Positions 36,702-36,717 of a DNA stretch of 36,717 nucleotides are shown one piece after another. Source of the DNA: Gallionellaceae bacterium (GTDB lineage: Bacteria; Pseudomonadota; Gammaproteobacteria; Burkholderiales; Thiobacillaceae); NCBI GenBank assembly GCA_028714735.1, contig JAQTLU010000023.1:1-36717 (forward strand). Reading direction: 5' to 3'. The number at the start of each line of letters is the position of its first letter. The first letter of the stretch is position 1. The position numbers and the translations under genes are program-made. The notes beneath the pieces were generated by a model. It had not been told where the DNA came from. It searched no databases and was given only the letters and a program-made list of their open reading frames with translations.

Positions 36702-36717
36702 ACAAGTTCCGTGCCAG
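36701..36717 (-). promoter_or_regulatory. Sigma-54 (RpoN) promoter of the hydrogenase operon
   Basis: On the minus strand the edge of the window reads CTGGCACGGAACTTGTA, against the consensus YTGGCACGNNNNTTGCW: only the -12 C is changed to T and the GG-to-G spacing is exact. The predicted start is about 36691, giving a leader of about 34 bases with GGAGGAGA before hupS. hoxK of Cupriavidus is known to be driven by a sigma-54 promoter with HoxA, so the same control is likely. Enhancer sites would be outside the window. Confidence 0.78.

Overview
The window is a GC-rich chromosomal segment that reads as a betaproteobacterium, probably a Rhodocyclales- or Nitrosomonadales-like environmental heterotroph or facultative chemolithotroph. 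Pointers are a regulatory phosphotransferase (PTS) trio (EIIA-HPr-EI), a giant DUF3683-type FAD/Fe-S oxidoreductase of the kind found in Betaproteobacteria, phoB-phoR next to a Pit phosphate permease, a Grx4 glutaredoxin, and a complete uptake-hydrogenase locus laid out as in Knallgas bacteria. I see no rRNA, tRNA, CRISPR array or complete insertion sequence, and no gene-free stretch longer than 300 bases.

Layout. 1-3666 (minus): a membrane sensor kinase with a periplasmic solute-binding domain, cut by the window edge, and an HD-GYP response regulator. 3874-5969 (plus): an MFS transporter, a small secreted Cys/Met-rich protein and a monothiol glutaredoxin. 6069-9284 (plus): a signalling set of a membrane chemoreceptor-like protein, a STAS anti-anti-sigma protein, and a receiver-phosphatase-kinase fusion that looks like a partner-switching hub. 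9365-11749 (minus): EIIA, HPr and EI of a PTS without any permease. 11884-16085 (plus): the DUF3683 oxidoreductase and a HIT hydrolase. 16030-19796: phoR and phoB (minus) divergent from the pit permease (plus), with a three-repeat Pho box between them. 19855-21879: an orphan precursor-like protein with repeated EGKCG motifs (minus), an Hsp20 chaperone and argB (plus).

21988-36657 is a long minus-strand hydrogenase locus. In transcription order it holds hupS, hupL, hupC, a lone HigA-type regulator, hupD, hupF, hupG, hupH, rubredoxin hupI, hybE/hupJ, hupK, hypA, hypB, hypC, hypD, hypE, a DUF559 nuclease-like gene and hypX. The small subunit carries the two extra cysteines of oxygen-tolerant group 1d [NiFe] hydrogenases, and hypX suggests that the active-site CO is made from formyl units in air. 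Together the genes would build a periplasm-facing, cytochrome b-linked H2-oxidising enzyme. A near-perfect sigma-54 promoter sits directly upstream of hupS at the right edge of the window. A strong intrinsic terminator after hupC probably lowers expression of the accessory genes relative to the structural ones. hypF is missing from its usual place.

The most unusual structure lies in the hyp region. Two identical 140-bp tandem units between hypC and hypD repeat the hypD start codon and its first 12 codons. Each unit encodes a 47-residue frame whose stop overlaps the next start in an ATGA. A 271-bp multi-arm palindromic element overlaps the hypD stop codon, a second palindrome encodes the tail of the DUF559 protein, and a third contains the hypX stop codon. 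The operon has therefore been remodelled repeatedly by small repeats while its reading frames and translational coupling were kept.
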